A stretch of DNA of 64,000 nt from a bacterium. GTDB taxonomy: Bacteria; Bacteroidota; Bacteroidia; Flavobacteriales_D; Crocinitomicaceae. Under the pieces are notes generated by a model. The model was not told the origin of the DNA and did not search any database. It saw nothing but the letters and a program-made list of their open reading frames with translations. The stretch is taken from contig JANSYQ010000004.1 in assembly GCA_024742305.1 (NCBI GenBank), positions 1 through 64,000 of the forward strand, given 5' to 3'. Of this stretch, positions 18,218-27,261 are shown piece after piece. A program made the translations under genes and the position numbers. Within the stretch, counting starts at the first letter, position 1. Each line of letters opens with the position of its first letter.

Positions 18218-19294
18218 ATGATTGCTTCAAAACAATATAAAATGCGCGAGAATGCGTCCGTGAATGGAGCTTCTTTTGCATCGAGCTCAACGCAACAGAG
18301 GAAAGAGGCAAATGGCAGTAGTGGTATATTGAACGATCAGAGGTCGTTAGCCGCCGATCAACGATTGCTCCAAAAATCCATGCAATCTACTTCTAGCCAA
18401 GGCACAGCAATTCAAATGGCTCCTTGGTCGACTGGAGCGCTTGATGGGAAACAAACAGATGTTGATTGGCAAACGGCTACCTTGGAAGGGGATACTGTAG
18501 GCGTAAAAATGAAGGCGACGGTTCTCGGACCGGATCATAAACAAGGCTCCGCACCAAAGTCAAGTGCGCAACCGAATTTAATGGCAGGACTGCCCACAGA
18601 CCCTAATCTACCTAACAAGGATAAATTCATCAGAGGACATTTGCTCAATGATAATCTCGGGGGAGAAGGGCTAGATTACAACCTGTTCCCAATAACGGCG
18701 AATGCGAACAAGCAGCATCACGATTTAATCGAAAAAACGGTCAAAGACTGGGTGAACAGAGATAGAATGTGGGTGCAGTACTCGGTCAATGTAATGAATA
18801 CCTCAGATCCTTATGATAGCGGGTTCCAATGTCAGGCGCAAATTTTAGATCCAACCGATTTAAAACCGAAGGGTGCAAGTGTTTCTGCTACCATTTATTC
18901 GAAGTTAAGTCATAAAATGAACGCTTACAACGAATACGATGAAAGTATAGATGCGCCCACTTTTGATTCAGAGACGGAGGCGCGAAACCACAGTGTCCTA
19001 CTATCTTCCGCAAAACGATTGAAAAGTTTGAAAATTGAAGGGACAAACATGGATGTCCTAGAATCACTTGCTTATTTGTTTGACCAATACCCATCCGAAA
19101 CGAAGCAGTCACTGCTTAATTTGAAGGGAGTGGGAACAACAACGGTCAACGTTCTTATGGATATCTGCGAAGACGAAATTCCAAATGAGATTAGTGAGAC
19201 AGACTTGGCCGCCTTCAAGAGATTAGAGAAAAGTTATGGTGATTTATTGGCTTATGTAACGCAGCAGTTTTTTGAGTTGGAATCCGATTACTAG
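18218..19294 (+). CDS. DNA/RNA non-specific endonuclease-like toxin with injection-system-cargo-like N-terminus
   Basis: The 358-residue protein likely degrades nucleic acid. The core motif is FIRGHLLNDNLGG (R139, G140, H141) followed by DYNLFPITANANKQHH with N155, which matches the RGH...NL.P.T..N layout of the DNA/RNA non-specific endonuclease (Endonuclea_NS_2) group; H141 would be the general base. The first 70 residues are low-complexity and contain ILNDQRSLAADQRLLQKSMQ, similar to the NRPEAxAQRKLQ-type N-terminal motif of cargo from extracellular contractile injection systems. The C-terminal 150 residues are helical and unassigned. An ATG at 18242 is an alternative start. No injection-system structural gene or clear immunity gene is next to it. 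Nuclease fold is fairly sure; the delivery route is inference. Confidence 0.78.
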   Translation: MIASKQYKMRENASVNGASFASSSTQQRKEANGSSGILNDQRSLAADQRLLQKSMQSTSSQGTAIQMAPWSTGALDGKQTDVDWQTATLEGDTVGVKMKATVLGPDHKQGSAPKSSAQPNLMAGLPTDPNLPNKDKFIRGHLLNDNLGGEGLDYNLFPITANANKQHHDLIEKTVKDWVNRDRMWVQYSVNVMNTSDPYDSGFQCQAQILDPTDLKPKGASVSATIYSKLSHKMNAYNEYDESIDAPTFDSETEARNHSVLLSSAKRLKSLKIEGTNMDVLESLAYLFDQYPSETKQSLLNLKGVGTTTVNVLMDICEDEIPNEISETDLAAFKRLEKSYGDLLAYVTQQFFELESDY

Positions 19295-19599
19295 TATCAC
19301 GGGAGTATGATCTTATCACTTATTTTATTCACGCTCCTTTTACAAGTTATTCACATGAGCTAGTAGGATTAATTCCGTCATTTTTTGCGCATTATGCCCC
19401 AAATTCGCCGTAAATCGGTCAAAATTGGAGACAAATTCCTTCTTTTTTTACCCACTTTAAATCCCAGTTATTACCGTTAAATTCCTTGAAACTACGGTTG
19501 ATACAATGATAACAACACTACGTCCGTTGTGTGAAATAAATTTTATTAAATTTGGCTAGATTTTAAACTTAGAATACGATTAAATTAACTTTTACAAAC
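19295..19599. other. Gene-free stretch upstream of exbB with promoter
   Basis: These 305 bases are AT-rich with no convincing gene. The distal end holds the exbB promoter (19526-19554). No strong terminator was found after the nuclease gene. Confidence 0.6.
19526..19554 (+). promoter_or_regulatory. Bacteroidota-type promoter for the exbB operon
   Basis: The -7 box TAAATTTG (19547-19554) matches TAnnTTTG exactly, with GTTG (19526-19529) 17 bases upstream as a -33 element. It predicts a leader of roughly 40 bases before the exbB ATG. Confidence 0.6.
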
Positions 19600-20445
19600 A
19601 TGAAAAAAGTAATTAGTTCACTAGCCTTTGCTGCGGCACTCACATTTGGATTTACCGGAGCAGTTTACGCTCAAACGGATGACGTAGAAGCACCGGATTC
19701 AACTGAAATGGTTGATGATTCAACTGCTGAAGAAGCAGGAAATGAAGCGTCAGAAGCGGCTTCTCAAGTTACAGACGGTGATGACAAAGCAGTTGAAGAA
19801 GAGCCAGAATTGGGAATCATCGCAACAATTAAGCAAAAATTCATCCAAGGAGATCCCGTATGGATGTCTCCAGTATTGATCTGTTTGATTCTTGGATTGG
19901 CGCTTTCTATCGAGCGTATCGTTTATTTGAACCTTTCCACAATCAACACAAAACGTTTCTTGGATGAAGTAGAAACAGCTTTGAAAAACGGTGGTGTTGA
20001 CGCAGCGAAAGATGTTTGTCGTAACACACGTGGACCAATTGCTTCCATATTCTATCAAGGACTCGATCGAGCCGACGAAGGAATTGACGTCGTTGAGAAA
20101 TCCGTAGTTTCTTACGGTGGAGTTCAGATGGGACTTTTGGAAAAAGGATTGTCATGGTTATCATTGTTCATCGCTCTTGCACCAATGCTCGGGTTCTTGG
20201 GAACGGTAATCGGTATGATCTTCGCCTTCGATCAAATTGTAAAAGACGGACAGGTATCACCAATTACAGTAGCAGGTGGTATTCAGGTATCCCTTTTGAC
20301 AACAGTATTTGGTTTGATCGCAGCGATCGTATTGCAAGTATTCTACAACTACATCGTTTCTAAAGTAGACGGTTTAGTAAATGATATGGAAGACGCATCT
20401 ATCTCATTGATTGATATGATGTTGAAGCACAAGGCAAACGCCTAA
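19600..20445 (+). CDS. exbB: ExbB/TolQ/MotA family proton-channel protein
   Basis: This inner-membrane proton-channel protein energises TonB-dependent transport with ExbD. The 281-residue sequence has an N-terminal hydrophobic segment ending in VYAQ that looks like a signal peptide, an acidic periplasmic stretch (about 26-70), a first membrane helix (about 90-110), a cytoplasmic loop, and two further helices with LAPMLGFLGTVIGMIFAFDQI (about 190-215) and GGIQVSLLTTVFGLIAAI, the family hallmark. The extra acidic N-terminal segment is common in Bacteroidota copies. It heads a four-gene operon with an unknown membrane protein and two ExbD proteins. TolQ or gliding-type roles cannot be excluded from sequence alone. 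Confidence 0.93.
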   Translation: MKKVISSLAFAAALTFGFTGAVYAQTDDVEAPDSTEMVDDSTAEEAGNEASEAASQVTDGDDKAVEEEPELGIIATIKQKFIQGDPVWMSPVLICLILGLALSIERIVYLNLSTINTKRFLDEVETALKNGGVDAAKDVCRNTRGPIASIFYQGLDRADEGIDVVEKSVVSYGGVQMGLLEKGLSWLSLFIALAPMLGFLGTVIGMIFAFDQIVKDGQVSPITVAGGIQVSLLTTVFGLIAAIVLQVFYNYIVSKVDGLVNDMEDASISLIDMMLKHKANA

Positions 20446-20483
20446 TCCTATCAGAGTTAGAAACTTGAAAAAAAGACGAAAAA

Positions 20484-20963
20484 ATGGATAACAAAAAATT
20501 TGATCTGGCAATGAATGCCATCAAGTACGTGATTGGAGCCATCGGAGCCATCGCATGTATTTGGGTGCTTTCAACCAGCCCGGGATCAGAAGCTACAGAA
20601 GTAGTGAAAGATCAATACGCGGATTCACCTCAAATGGGATTGGCCATTAACTATACAGTGATAATTATCGTTGCTGCTATTGCAGGTGTTCTGTTGTTCT
20701 TCTTGTACCAATTGATCACAAATACAAAGAAAACAGCGATGTCTATTATTGGAATTGTGGCTGCTTTCGTGCTGTATTTGGTGCTTCGATTGATCGGAAC
20801 CTCAGATACGAACCAAAGCCTCGGTTTGAAAGAAAACTACCATGTAGGTGATGCGACATTGGACGCAACCACAGCCGGACTTTGGGTGGTAATCATCGGA
20901 ATCGTTTTAGGAATTCTTTTGGCGATTCTTGGACCTTTCCTTCTTGGGAAATACAGAAAATAA
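20484..20963 (+). CDS. Small membrane protein of the ExbB-ExbD operon
   Basis: The protein has 159 residues and four predicted membrane helices (about residues 14-30, 57-78, 88-106 and 131-153). No catalytic motif is visible. A protein of this type is regularly found between ExbB and ExbD in Bacteroidota, which suggests a structural or accessory role in the complex; the function is not established. It starts 38 bases after exbB and ends six bases before the first exbD. Confidence 0.85.
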   Translation: MDNKKFDLAMNAIKYVIGAIGAIACIWVLSTSPGSEATEVVKDQYADSPQMGLAINYTVIIIVAAIAGVLLFFLYQLITNTKKTAMSIIGIVAAFVLYLVLRLIGTSDTNQSLGLKENYHVGDATLDATTAGLWVVIIGIVLGILLAILGPFLLGKYRK

Positions 20964-20969
20964 ACACTT

Positions 20970-21761
20970 ATGGCGAAGAGAGATATACCGGAAATTAACG
21001 CAGGATCGATGGCGGACATCGCCTTCCTACTTCTTATTTTCTTCCTTGTAACAACTACAATGGAGAAGGATACGGCATACATTCGCTACATCCCGCAGAA
21101 GTTGGATTCTCCGATTCCTCCTCCGGAAATTGAGCAACGTAATATCTTCGAGATTCGAGCAAATGCTGCGAACAGATTGATGATTCGTGGTAAAATTATT
21201 GAGAATCCAGATGATATTTCGGAGCGCGTACTCGAGTTTTATCGAATGAACAGAAATTTGACCGCTTCTCAAACAGCCGCGTATATTAAGAATCCAAGTT
21301 ACAAGGGGATTGATTTCCCGTTTTACAGTCGCGTAACTATGGACGAGGTGAAGCGAAAGATCAACGAGAATCTTGATGAGTTGGACAAAGCTGAGGCGGA
21401 AGAGAAGGACGATTTCATTACCTTCTACGATAAAATGGTAAAGAACTGGCAGAAGAAGGAACAAGCGCTCAAAACACTCAAAGTGAATGAATTGATCGAG
21501 ATTCACCCGCAGGCACACATTCGTGTAGTGGTGCAGCAAAAAACAGAATACCGACTTTTTGCGAAAATTCACTCTGAAATACAAGAAGCCTTGGTGGAAC
21601 TAAGAAACGAAGCTGCTGAGAAGTACTTCGGTGAAAGCTATTCCAAAATGCGCAAGCGTTTGGATCAGGACAAAGAAGACAAGAAGGGCGATGGTAAGAA
21701 GATCAAAGCTCTCGAAGTTTTGTATCCTGAAAGCATCATTGAGGTGAAACCGAAAGGTTAA
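20970..21761 (+). CDS. exbD: ExbD/TolR-type transport protein, long form
   Basis: ExbD-family protein, 263 residues against about 140 in E. coli. The N-terminus is the usual cytoplasmic lead with EINAGSMADIAFLLLIFFLVTTTM, which includes the conserved Asp (about D17) in the single membrane helix that carries protons. The rest is periplasmic and contains an insertion (about residues 80-160) with PFYSRVTMDEVKRKI and a later LRNEAAEKYFGESYSKMRKRL helix ending in LEVLYPESI. These inserted parts are echoed in the lipoprotein at 45825. It is followed 27 bases later by a second ExbD. Confidence 0.93.
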   Translation: MAKRDIPEINAGSMADIAFLLLIFFLVTTTMEKDTAYIRYIPQKLDSPIPPPEIEQRNIFEIRANAANRLMIRGKIIENPDDISERVLEFYRMNRNLTASQTAAYIKNPSYKGIDFPFYSRVTMDEVKRKINENLDELDKAEAEEKDDFITFYDKMVKNWQKKEQALKTLKVNELIEIHPQAHIRVVVQQKTEYRLFAKIHSEIQEALVELRNEAAEKYFGESYSKMRKRLDQDKEDKKGDGKKIKALEVLYPESIIEVKPKG

Positions 21762-21788
21762 TCGCCCCTCACAACAAAAACAGGTAAG

Positions 21789-22301
21789 ATGTCAAAGTTT
21801 AGAAAAGAAAATAAAAAAGGAGCACCTGGGGTTAATACCTCCTCACTCCCGGATATCGTATTTATGTTGTTGTTCTTCTTCATGGTTGCAACGACAACGA
21901 AAGAATCGGATCCAACGGTGGAGGTAACACGACCGGAAGGGGTTAGCGCAACGGATTTAACACCGTACAAGCAACGTTCCGAAATTGATTTCCTATACAT
22001 CGGTGAGCCGCGTAACTCGAAACGTGCAGCTGATTTTAAATTAGGACACGCATTGTTCCTTGATAACGTAGCGCAACCGCAACCGGGAGAGCTATACTCA
22101 ACGAACAGCATTGCTTCTTGGAAACAAGATAAGTGGAACTCGAAGCCGCCAAACATGAACGAGCCGATTTCCAACGTAATTACTTGTATCAAAGCCGATA
22201 AGGGAGTTCCAACCATTCTCATCTTTGATATTCGCGAAGCATTGCAAGAGATTGACGCCTTGAAAATAGCTTATGCTGTAGAGGATAAGTCAGCCTATTA
22301 A
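21789..22301 (+). CDS. exbD: ExbD/TolR-type transport protein, short form
   Basis: This is the second ExbD-family protein of the operon, 170 residues. The N-terminus has the typical VNTSSLPDIVFMLLFFFMVATTT membrane helix with the conserved Asp. The periplasmic part is shorter than in the preceding gene and lacks the long insertion. Two different ExbDs next to one ExbB is a common Bacteroidota arrangement and suggests a mixed ExbD dimer in the motor. A strong terminator follows 17 bases after the stop codon. Confidence 0.93.
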   Translation: MSKFRKENKKGAPGVNTSSLPDIVFMLLFFFMVATTTKESDPTVEVTRPEGVSATDLTPYKQRSEIDFLYIGEPRNSKRAADFKLGHALFLDNVAQPQPGELYSTNSIASWKQDKWNSKPPNMNEPISNVITCIKADKGVPTILIFDIREALQEIDALKIAYAVEDKSAY

Positions 22302-22317
22302 TCATATCTAAGTTTAT

Positions 22318-22361
22318 AAAAGCCCCGCATCTCGACACCGCTCGATGATCGGGGCTTTTTT
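22318..22361 (+). terminator. Terminator of the exbB-exbD operon, loop built from a REP-like repeat
   Basis: AAAAGCCCCG (22318-22327) pairs perfectly with CGGGGCTTTT (22350-22359), followed by a T run. The 22-base loop is catctcgac...ctcgatgat, itself partly palindromic and similar to the dispersed repeat at 22516 and 48706. Confidence 0.9.
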
Positions 22362-22428
22362 GTTTAATGCCTCGAGCAATATTTATACTTTGATGCCGTA
22401 CAATCTTTGGAAGAATAATTGATCCACA

Positions 22429-22454
22429 GTACCTTTCGGCTCCGCTCAGGGTAC
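22429..22454. repeat. Short palindromic element
   Basis: The sequence gtaccttt...agggtac forms an imperfect hairpin. It belongs to the palindromic clutter between the exbD operon and the next gene. Confidence 0.45.
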
Positions 22455-22515
22455 TTTAGTCCCAAGGAACAAATTAAATACTGAGGTCATCAAGCTTGCG
22501 TTGCATTGATCGAGA

Positions 22516-22537
22516 GGTCATCGAGCCTGTCGAGATG
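22516..22537 (+). repeat. REP-like dispersed repeat overlapping a candidate start codon
   Basis: The 22-base element ggtcatcgag...gtcgagatg is found again, in reverse complement, at 48706-48727 with one mismatch. A diverged half-copy (aggtcatcaagcttg) lies just upstream at 22484-22498. The last three bases of this copy are the ATG at 22535. Confidence 0.75.
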
Positions 22538-23608
22538 CCGTATTTCATTCCAAACAACTCCATCCAACCGTACTTCCAAATGAATCTCTCCCCAATTTTC
22601 AAGTTACGCGAAGAAGCAACACCTGCTTTGATTGATTTGCTAGAGTCGGTGACCTTAGGAACGAATGGTGCCCATTACCGTCATTTAGATACGCGGGAAC
22701 GAATTCGTATAGCGGACAGTCCATTGCACCTGACTATTGAGCGAAATGGTCGTGCCTACGGAAACATCACGTTCTGTCGTAGAGAGAAAACATGGTACGT
22801 GCGCTATTTCGCATTTGACACCTTAGTACAAGGATCCGGAAGGAAGAAATCGCAGGGAAAAACGGGGAAATTAAAACAAGAGCTACAGCAGTTTTTTGAT
22901 GACATACTTGACTCTAAGCAGCAATCCGATGAAGTGAATTCTTTTTATGCCTACATCGATCCCAACAACGAGAAAAGTCTTTGGATGAGCGAGAATTTTG
23001 GGTTTGAAACGAAAGCAACGATAGCTACACAAACGTTTAGTCGAACCAAATGGAACAAGCGTACCAAAGTGGAAAGACACAACAACTGGCATGGGGTAGT
23101 AGAATTGACACGCAGCGCCTACGGCAATCATCAGTACTATTTTGAACATCACCTGAAACAAGGTCCATTTTATATTTTAAAAGACAATGACGGAGAGGTG
23201 ATCGCCTGTGCAAAAGCAACCAAAGCCACATGGGCAATAGAAAGACTTCCGGGTAAAATGGGTGGCTGGCTACCGAAAGTGATTCCTTTTATTCCGAGCT
23301 TGCGAAAGATCATTCGACCGAACAAACATACGTTCCTTGTTCCAGAAGCTGTAGTTGTAAAGGGAGATAATCCTGCGATTTTGAAGGAACTCTTCGAAGG
23401 AATTCTCACTCTTGAAAAGGAGCATTTACTGCTTTGGTGGGTCGATGAAACACTTCCTCTGTACCAATCGGCCAAAAATAACGTCCGATGGGGCATCTTG
23501 CATCGCTTGATCGGTGTAAACAAAGCGAACCTTGTTGTTCGTCATAATAACAAGTTTGAATACGACAAATCAGTTCCGGCCTACACCTGCGGATTTGATT
23601 TTGTGTAA
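22535..23608 (+). CDS. GNAT-like acyltransferase, probably two tandem domains
   Basis: The frame encodes about 357 residues from the ATG at 22535. That ATG is the last three bases of a REP-like repeat, so the ATG at 22580 (MNLSPIF) may be the true start; an upstream TTG at 22496 is unlikely. The layout suggests a GNAT domain in the N-terminal half, with a beta-strand-rich core and a YAYIDPNNEKSLWMSENFGFE segment typical of the GNAT C-terminal part, then a second GNAT-like half. No acetyl-CoA loop can be identified with certainty. Such proteins transfer acyl groups to amines; the substrate is unknown. It ends nine bases before pth. Confidence 0.72.
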   Translation: MPYFIPNNSIQPYFQMNLSPIFKLREEATPALIDLLESVTLGTNGAHYRHLDTRERIRIADSPLHLTIERNGRAYGNITFCRREKTWYVRYFAFDTLVQGSGRKKSQGKTGKLKQELQQFFDDILDSKQQSDEVNSFYAYIDPNNEKSLWMSENFGFETKATIATQTFSRTKWNKRTKVERHNNWHGVVELTRSAYGNHQYYFEHHLKQGPFYILKDNDGEVIACAKATKATWAIERLPGKMGGWLPKVIPFIPSLRKIIRPNKHTFLVPEAVVVKGDNPAILKELFEGILTLEKEHLLLWWVDETLPLYQSAKNNVRWGILHRLIGVNKANLVVRHNNKFEYDKSVPAYTCGFDFV

Positions 23609-23613
23609 TTTTG
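23606..23613 (+). promoter_or_regulatory. -7 box for pth
   Basis: TAATTTTG fits TAnnTTTG and overlaps the stop codon of the upstream gene. The pth ATG is only five bases downstream, implying a nearly leaderless transcript. No convincing -33 element was found. Confidence 0.4.
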
Positions 23614-23617
23614 CCAC

Positions 23618-24181
23618 ATGAAATACTTGATTGTTGGTTTAGGAAATCCGGGGGCGAAGTACGAAAATACCCGTCACAATATTGGATTTAAAGTCGTGGA
23701 ATCGTTTGCAAAAGAGTTTGATGGGACTTTTTCCCTTGATAAGCAAGCGGAAGTTGCGACGGTGAAATTCAAGGGGCGAACCATAATCTTAATCAAGCCG
23801 ACAACCTTCATGAACCTTTCGGGTAAAGCCGTCAATTACTGGATGCAGCTGGAGAAAATTTCTATTGAAAACATTCTTGTGATTACCGATGATATAGCCT
23901 TGCCTTTTGGGACATTGCGAATGCGGGGAAAAGGGTCTGATGGCGGACATAACGGTCTTAAGGACATACAAGCGACATTGAATTCTCAGCAGTACGCCCG
24001 ATTGCGATTTGGTGTGGGAAGCGACTTCCACAAGGGAAGACAAGTAGATTACGTGCTTGGCGAATGGAACTCTGAGGAAAACGACAAAATGGAAGAGCGG
24101 ATCAATACGGCTAAAGAATTCATCAAGGGATTCACAACTATTGGCTTGCAGCGCACCATGTCGAATTGGAATAATAAATAA
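23618..24181 (+). CDS. pth: Peptidyl-tRNA hydrolase
   Basis: Pth cleaves peptides from prematurely released peptidyl-tRNA and recycles the tRNA in the cytosol. The 187 residues are the standard length. The N-terminal MKYLIVGLGNPGAKYENTRHNIGF includes the catalytic His (H20) and the tRNA-contacting Asn residues. The central TDDIALPFGTLRMRGKGSDGGHNGLKDI carries the conserved Asp and the GGHNGL motif. It is a core essential gene and the call is secure. It begins nine bases after the GNAT-like gene and is followed by a short spacer with palindromic repeats, then asnS. Confidence 0.97.
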   Translation: MKYLIVGLGNPGAKYENTRHNIGFKVVESFAKEFDGTFSLDKQAEVATVKFKGRTIILIKPTTFMNLSGKAVNYWMQLEKISIENILVITDDIALPFGTLRMRGKGSDGGHNGLKDIQATLNSQQYARLRFGVGSDFHKGRQVDYVLGEWNSEENDKMEERINTAKEFIKGFTTIGLQRTMSNWNNK

Positions 24182-24202
24182 CTGAATAGAGCAAAGAGCA
24201 TA

Positions 24203-24220
24203 GCTTTCGCGAAGCAAAGC
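24203..24220. repeat. CTTCGC-type short palindrome
   Basis: The palindrome gctttcgcgaagc followed by aaagc matches elements at about 17817, 18054, 62409 and 62453. It lies 22 bases after the pth stop and may fold as a small hairpin. Confidence 0.6.
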
Positions 24221-24302
24221 GGAGTCGAGATACAGGCTAGGTCATCCACGATTATTCATTATTACTGATTCAATATTCTTTATTTCATCCTTGCATATTC
24301 TG

Positions 24303-24310
24303 TATATTTG
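24303..24310 (+). promoter_or_regulatory. -7 box for asnS
   Basis: TATATTTG matches TAnnTTTG exactly, 18 bases before the asnS ATG at 24329. No clear -33 element was found. Confidence 0.45.
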
Positions 24311-24328
24311 AAATCTCAATTTTTAAAA

Positions 24329-25768
24329 ATGGAAAGAACGAAAATTATCGATGTTTTGCGCAGTGACGCAACAGGTGGCGAGGTCCTTGTGAAAGGATGG
24401 GTACGATCGTTTAGAGCCAATCGTTTTATAGCATTGAACGATGGTTCGACGATTAAAAATATTCAAGCCGTTGTGGATTTCGAGAATTTCGATGATGCCA
24501 TTTTAAAGAAAATATCAACGGGGGCGGCATTAGCTGTTTCAGGGACCTTGGTAGAATCACAAGGTTCCGGACAAGCGGTAGAAATTCAGGTGAAATCTAT
24601 CGACGTTCTTGGAGAGGCTGACCCAGAAGAATTACGTAAAACGGTGATGCAACCCAAGCAACACAGTTTGGAGTTTTTGCGTGAGCAAGCACACCTTCGT
24701 TTCAGAACCAATACTTTTGGGGCGGTTTTCCGTATTCGTCATGCAGTAGCATTTGCCATTCACAAGTTTTTCAACGACCGCGGATTCTTTTATCTGCATA
24801 CACCTATCATTACTGGATCGGATGCGGAAGGAGCTGGGGAAATGTTCCGAGTATCAACACTTGACCCTATCAACCCGCCTCTTACCGAAGATGGAAATGT
24901 TGATTACAAACAAGATTTCTTCGGAAAACAAGTCAACCTTACGGTATCCGGACAATTGGAAGCAGAGCTTGGGGCGATGGCGCTCGGGCAGGTTTACACA
25001 TTCGGACCGACATTCCGTGCAGAGAACTCCAACACATCACGTCACCTTGCTGAATTTTGGATGATCGAACCAGAAGTAGCTTTCAACAACCTTAAAGACA
25101 ATATGGACCTCACCGAGGATTTCCTGAAGTTCATTGCAGAGTACGTGTTGACCAACTGTGCCGATGACTTGGAATTCTTGCATGAGCGCGAGGTGAAGGC
25201 CGATTCTCAAAAACCAACGGCAGAACGTAACGAAATGAATTTGATCGATCGATTGAAATTTGTGGTTGATAATGAGTTCAAACGACTAACCTACACCGAG
25301 GCAATCGAAGTTTTGAAACGATCCAAGCCCTACAAAAAAGGAAAATTCCAGTACGATGTGGAATGGGGTATCGATTTACAAAGCGAGCACGAACGTTACC
25401 TCGTTGAGAAAGAATTCAAATGTCCAGTAATTTTAACGGATTATCCAGCAGAAATCAAGGCGTTCTACATGCGTCAAAATGATGATGGAAAAACGGTAGC
25501 TGCCATGGATGTTTTGTTCCCTGGAATCGGAGAAATTGTTGGTGGTTCACAGCGTGAGGAACGCTTGGACGTTCTCAGAAAAAAATGTGCTGATTTCAAT
25601 ATTCCGGAAGAAGAGTTGGACTGGTATTTAGATACGCGTCGCTTCGGTACAGCAGAGCACGCAGGCTTCGGACTAGGGTTTGAACGCATGGTAATGTTTG
25701 TAACAGGAATGACCAATATTCGCGACGTAATTCCGTTCCCAAGAACACCTCAAAACGCAGAATTTTAA
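24329..25768 (+). CDS. asnS: Asparaginyl-tRNA synthetase
   Basis: AsnS charges tRNA-Asn with asparagine in the cytosol. The protein is 479 residues from the ATG at 24329; an upstream in-frame TTG at 24308 is ignored because the -7 box overlaps it. The N-terminal OB-fold (anticodon binding) has [20 protein letters not shown]. The class II core has motif 2 ([25 protein letters not shown]) and motif 3 at the C-terminus ([29 protein letters not shown]). The [16 protein letters not shown] sequence is characteristic of AsnRS rather than AspRS or LysRS. The gene is monocistronic or precedes rpoN with a 56-base gap. Confidence 0.97.
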   Translation: MERTKIIDVLRSDATGGEVLVKGWVRSFRANRFIALNDGSTIKNIQAVVDFENFDDAILKKISTGAALAVSGTLVESQGSGQAVEIQVKSIDVLGEADPEELRKTVMQPKQHSLEFLREQAHLRFRTNTFGAVFRIRHAVAFAIHKFFNDRGFFYLHTPIITGSDAEGAGEMFRVSTLDPINPPLTEDGNVDYKQDFFGKQVNLTVSGQLEAELGAMALGQVYTFGPTFRAENSNTSRHLAEFWMIEPEVAFNNLKDNMDLTEDFLKFIAEYVLTNCADDLEFLHEREVKADSQKPTAERNEMNLIDRLKFVVDNEFKRLTYTEAIEVLKRSKPYKKGKFQYDVEWGIDLQSEHERYLVEKEFKCPVILTDYPAEIKAFYMRQNDDGKTVAAMDVLFPGIGEIVGGSQREERLDVLRKKCADFNIPEEELDWYLDTRRFGTAEHAGFGLGFERMVMFVTGMTNIRDVIPFPRTPQNAEF

Positions 25769-25824
25769 TAGAACGGCACGGTTTTAGTAAAAAATAAAGT
25801 ACCTTTTAATCCGCGATTTAATTT

Positions 25825-27261
25825 ATGGCACTCAAACAGACACTTGCACACAAGTTGGAGCAAAGACTCTCTCCACAGCAGATTCAGCTAATGAAACTGT
25901 TGCAGGTGCCTACTATGGAACTTGATCAGCGTATCAAACAGGAAATTGAAGAAAATCCGGCGCTGGAAGAAGGTTCTGATCGTGATGAAGAGGAATTTGA
26001 AGGGAACGAAGAGCAGGAAATCCGAGAAGACGAAGACTTTGATATTGGCGACTATCTCTCAGATGATGCCGATTACAAAACGCGCGTTTCGAACAAAGGA
26101 AAAGACGATGAGGAAAAAGTGATTCCGCTCTCAGGAGATCAAACTTTTCAGGAGCGAATGACGGAGCAATTGCACTTGCTCGATTTGGACGAAACCGAGT
26201 TCATGATTGCCGTGACCATTATTGGAAACCTCGATGAATCCGGGTACTTAAATCGTGAAATTGAAGCGATCGTAGACGATTTGGCATTTTCTTCCAATGT
26301 TTCTACCACAGAAGAACAAGTAGAGCACGTGCTGAACATCATTCAAGAGCTCGACCCTGCCGGAGTAGGGGCTAGAGATTTGCAAGAATGTTTGTTGTTG
26401 CAGATTCAACGAAAGCAAAACGGCGATATCACCAAGTATACCGCACTCAAAATATTAGAGGATCACTTTGAGGAATTCACCAAGAAGCACTATTCGAAGA
26501 TTTTAAAGAAACTAGAAATCGACGATGAAGATTTGAAAGAAGCGATTGCCGAAATCGTGAAATTGAATCCAAAACCGGGAGGCTCCATGAAGGAAGCATC
26601 CGGTAATTTTCAGCAGATAATCCCGGATTTCATCATTACCGAAAACGAAGGTCGATTAAACCTTACTTTGAATGGTAGAAACGCTCCAGAACTTCGCGTT
26701 AGCGGTGATTACAAAAACATGCTTAAAAAGTATGCGGAAGGAGCAGTGAATTCAAAATCAGACAAAGAAGCCTTAACGTTTGTCAAGCAAAAACTAGACG
26801 GCGCCAAATGGTTTATTGATGCGATTAAACAACGTCAGAACACGCTTTTACTGACCATGGACGCCATCATGAACTACCAAAAGAGTTTCTTTCTAACCGG
26901 CGATGAAACGAACATGAAACCGATGATCTTGAAGGATATCGCCGAACAAGTGAACTTGGATATTTCTACGATTTCTCGCGTCGCGAACAGCAAGTACGTT
27001 CAAACCGACCATGGAATTTTCTCTTTAAAATTCTTCTTCTCAGAATCACTTTCAACCGATTCGGGAGAAGAAGTATCAACACGAGAAGTAAAGAAGATTT
27101 TAAGCGAAGCCGTTGAAGGAGAAAACAAAAGAAAGCCGCTTACCGATGAGAAATTGGCGAACCTTCTGAAAGAAAAAGGCTACAATATCGCTCGACGAAC
27201 AGTAGCGAAATATAGAGAACAACTTAATATCCCCGTAGCGCGATTGCGCAAAGAACTCTAA
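25825..27261 (+). CDS. rpoN: RNA polymerase sigma-54 factor
   Basis: RpoN directs RNA polymerase to -24/-12 promoters and needs an AAA+ activator. At 478 residues it has the normal size. Region I is the Gln/Leu-rich start (LAHKLEQRLSPQQIQLMKLLQVPTMEL), followed by an acidic region II (about 50-95), the core-binding domain, and the HTH. The C-terminal RpoN box ARRTVAKYREQLNIP is intact near residues 454-468. Many Bacteroidota carry a single rpoN. The stop codon overlaps the ATG of the next gene by one base, implying translational coupling. Confidence 0.96.
   Translation: MALKQTLAHKLEQRLSPQQIQLMKLLQVPTMELDQRIKQEIEENPALEEGSDRDEEEFEGNEEQEIREDEDFDIGDYLSDDADYKTRVSNKGKDDEEKVIPLSGDQTFQERMTEQLHLLDLDETEFMIAVTIIGNLDESGYLNREIEAIVDDLAFSSNVSTTEEQVEHVLNIIQELDPAGVGARDLQECLLLQIQRKQNGDITKYTALKILEDHFEEFTKKHYSKILKKLEIDDEDLKEAIAEIVKLNPKPGGSMKEASGNFQQIIPDFIITENEGRLNLTLNGRNAPELRVSGDYKNMLKKYAEGAVNSKSDKEALTFVKQKLDGAKWFIDAIKQRQNTLLLTMDAIMNYQKSFFLTGDETNMKPMILKDIAEQVNLDISTISRVANSKYVQTDHGIFSLKFFFSESLSTDSGEEVSTREVKKILSEAVEGENKRKPLTDEKLANLLKEKGYNIARRTVAKYREQLNIPVARLRKEL

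Noticed and set aside
21027-21584. 185-residue minus-strand frame inside exbD
   Set aside because: It is antisense to a secure gene and shows no domain.
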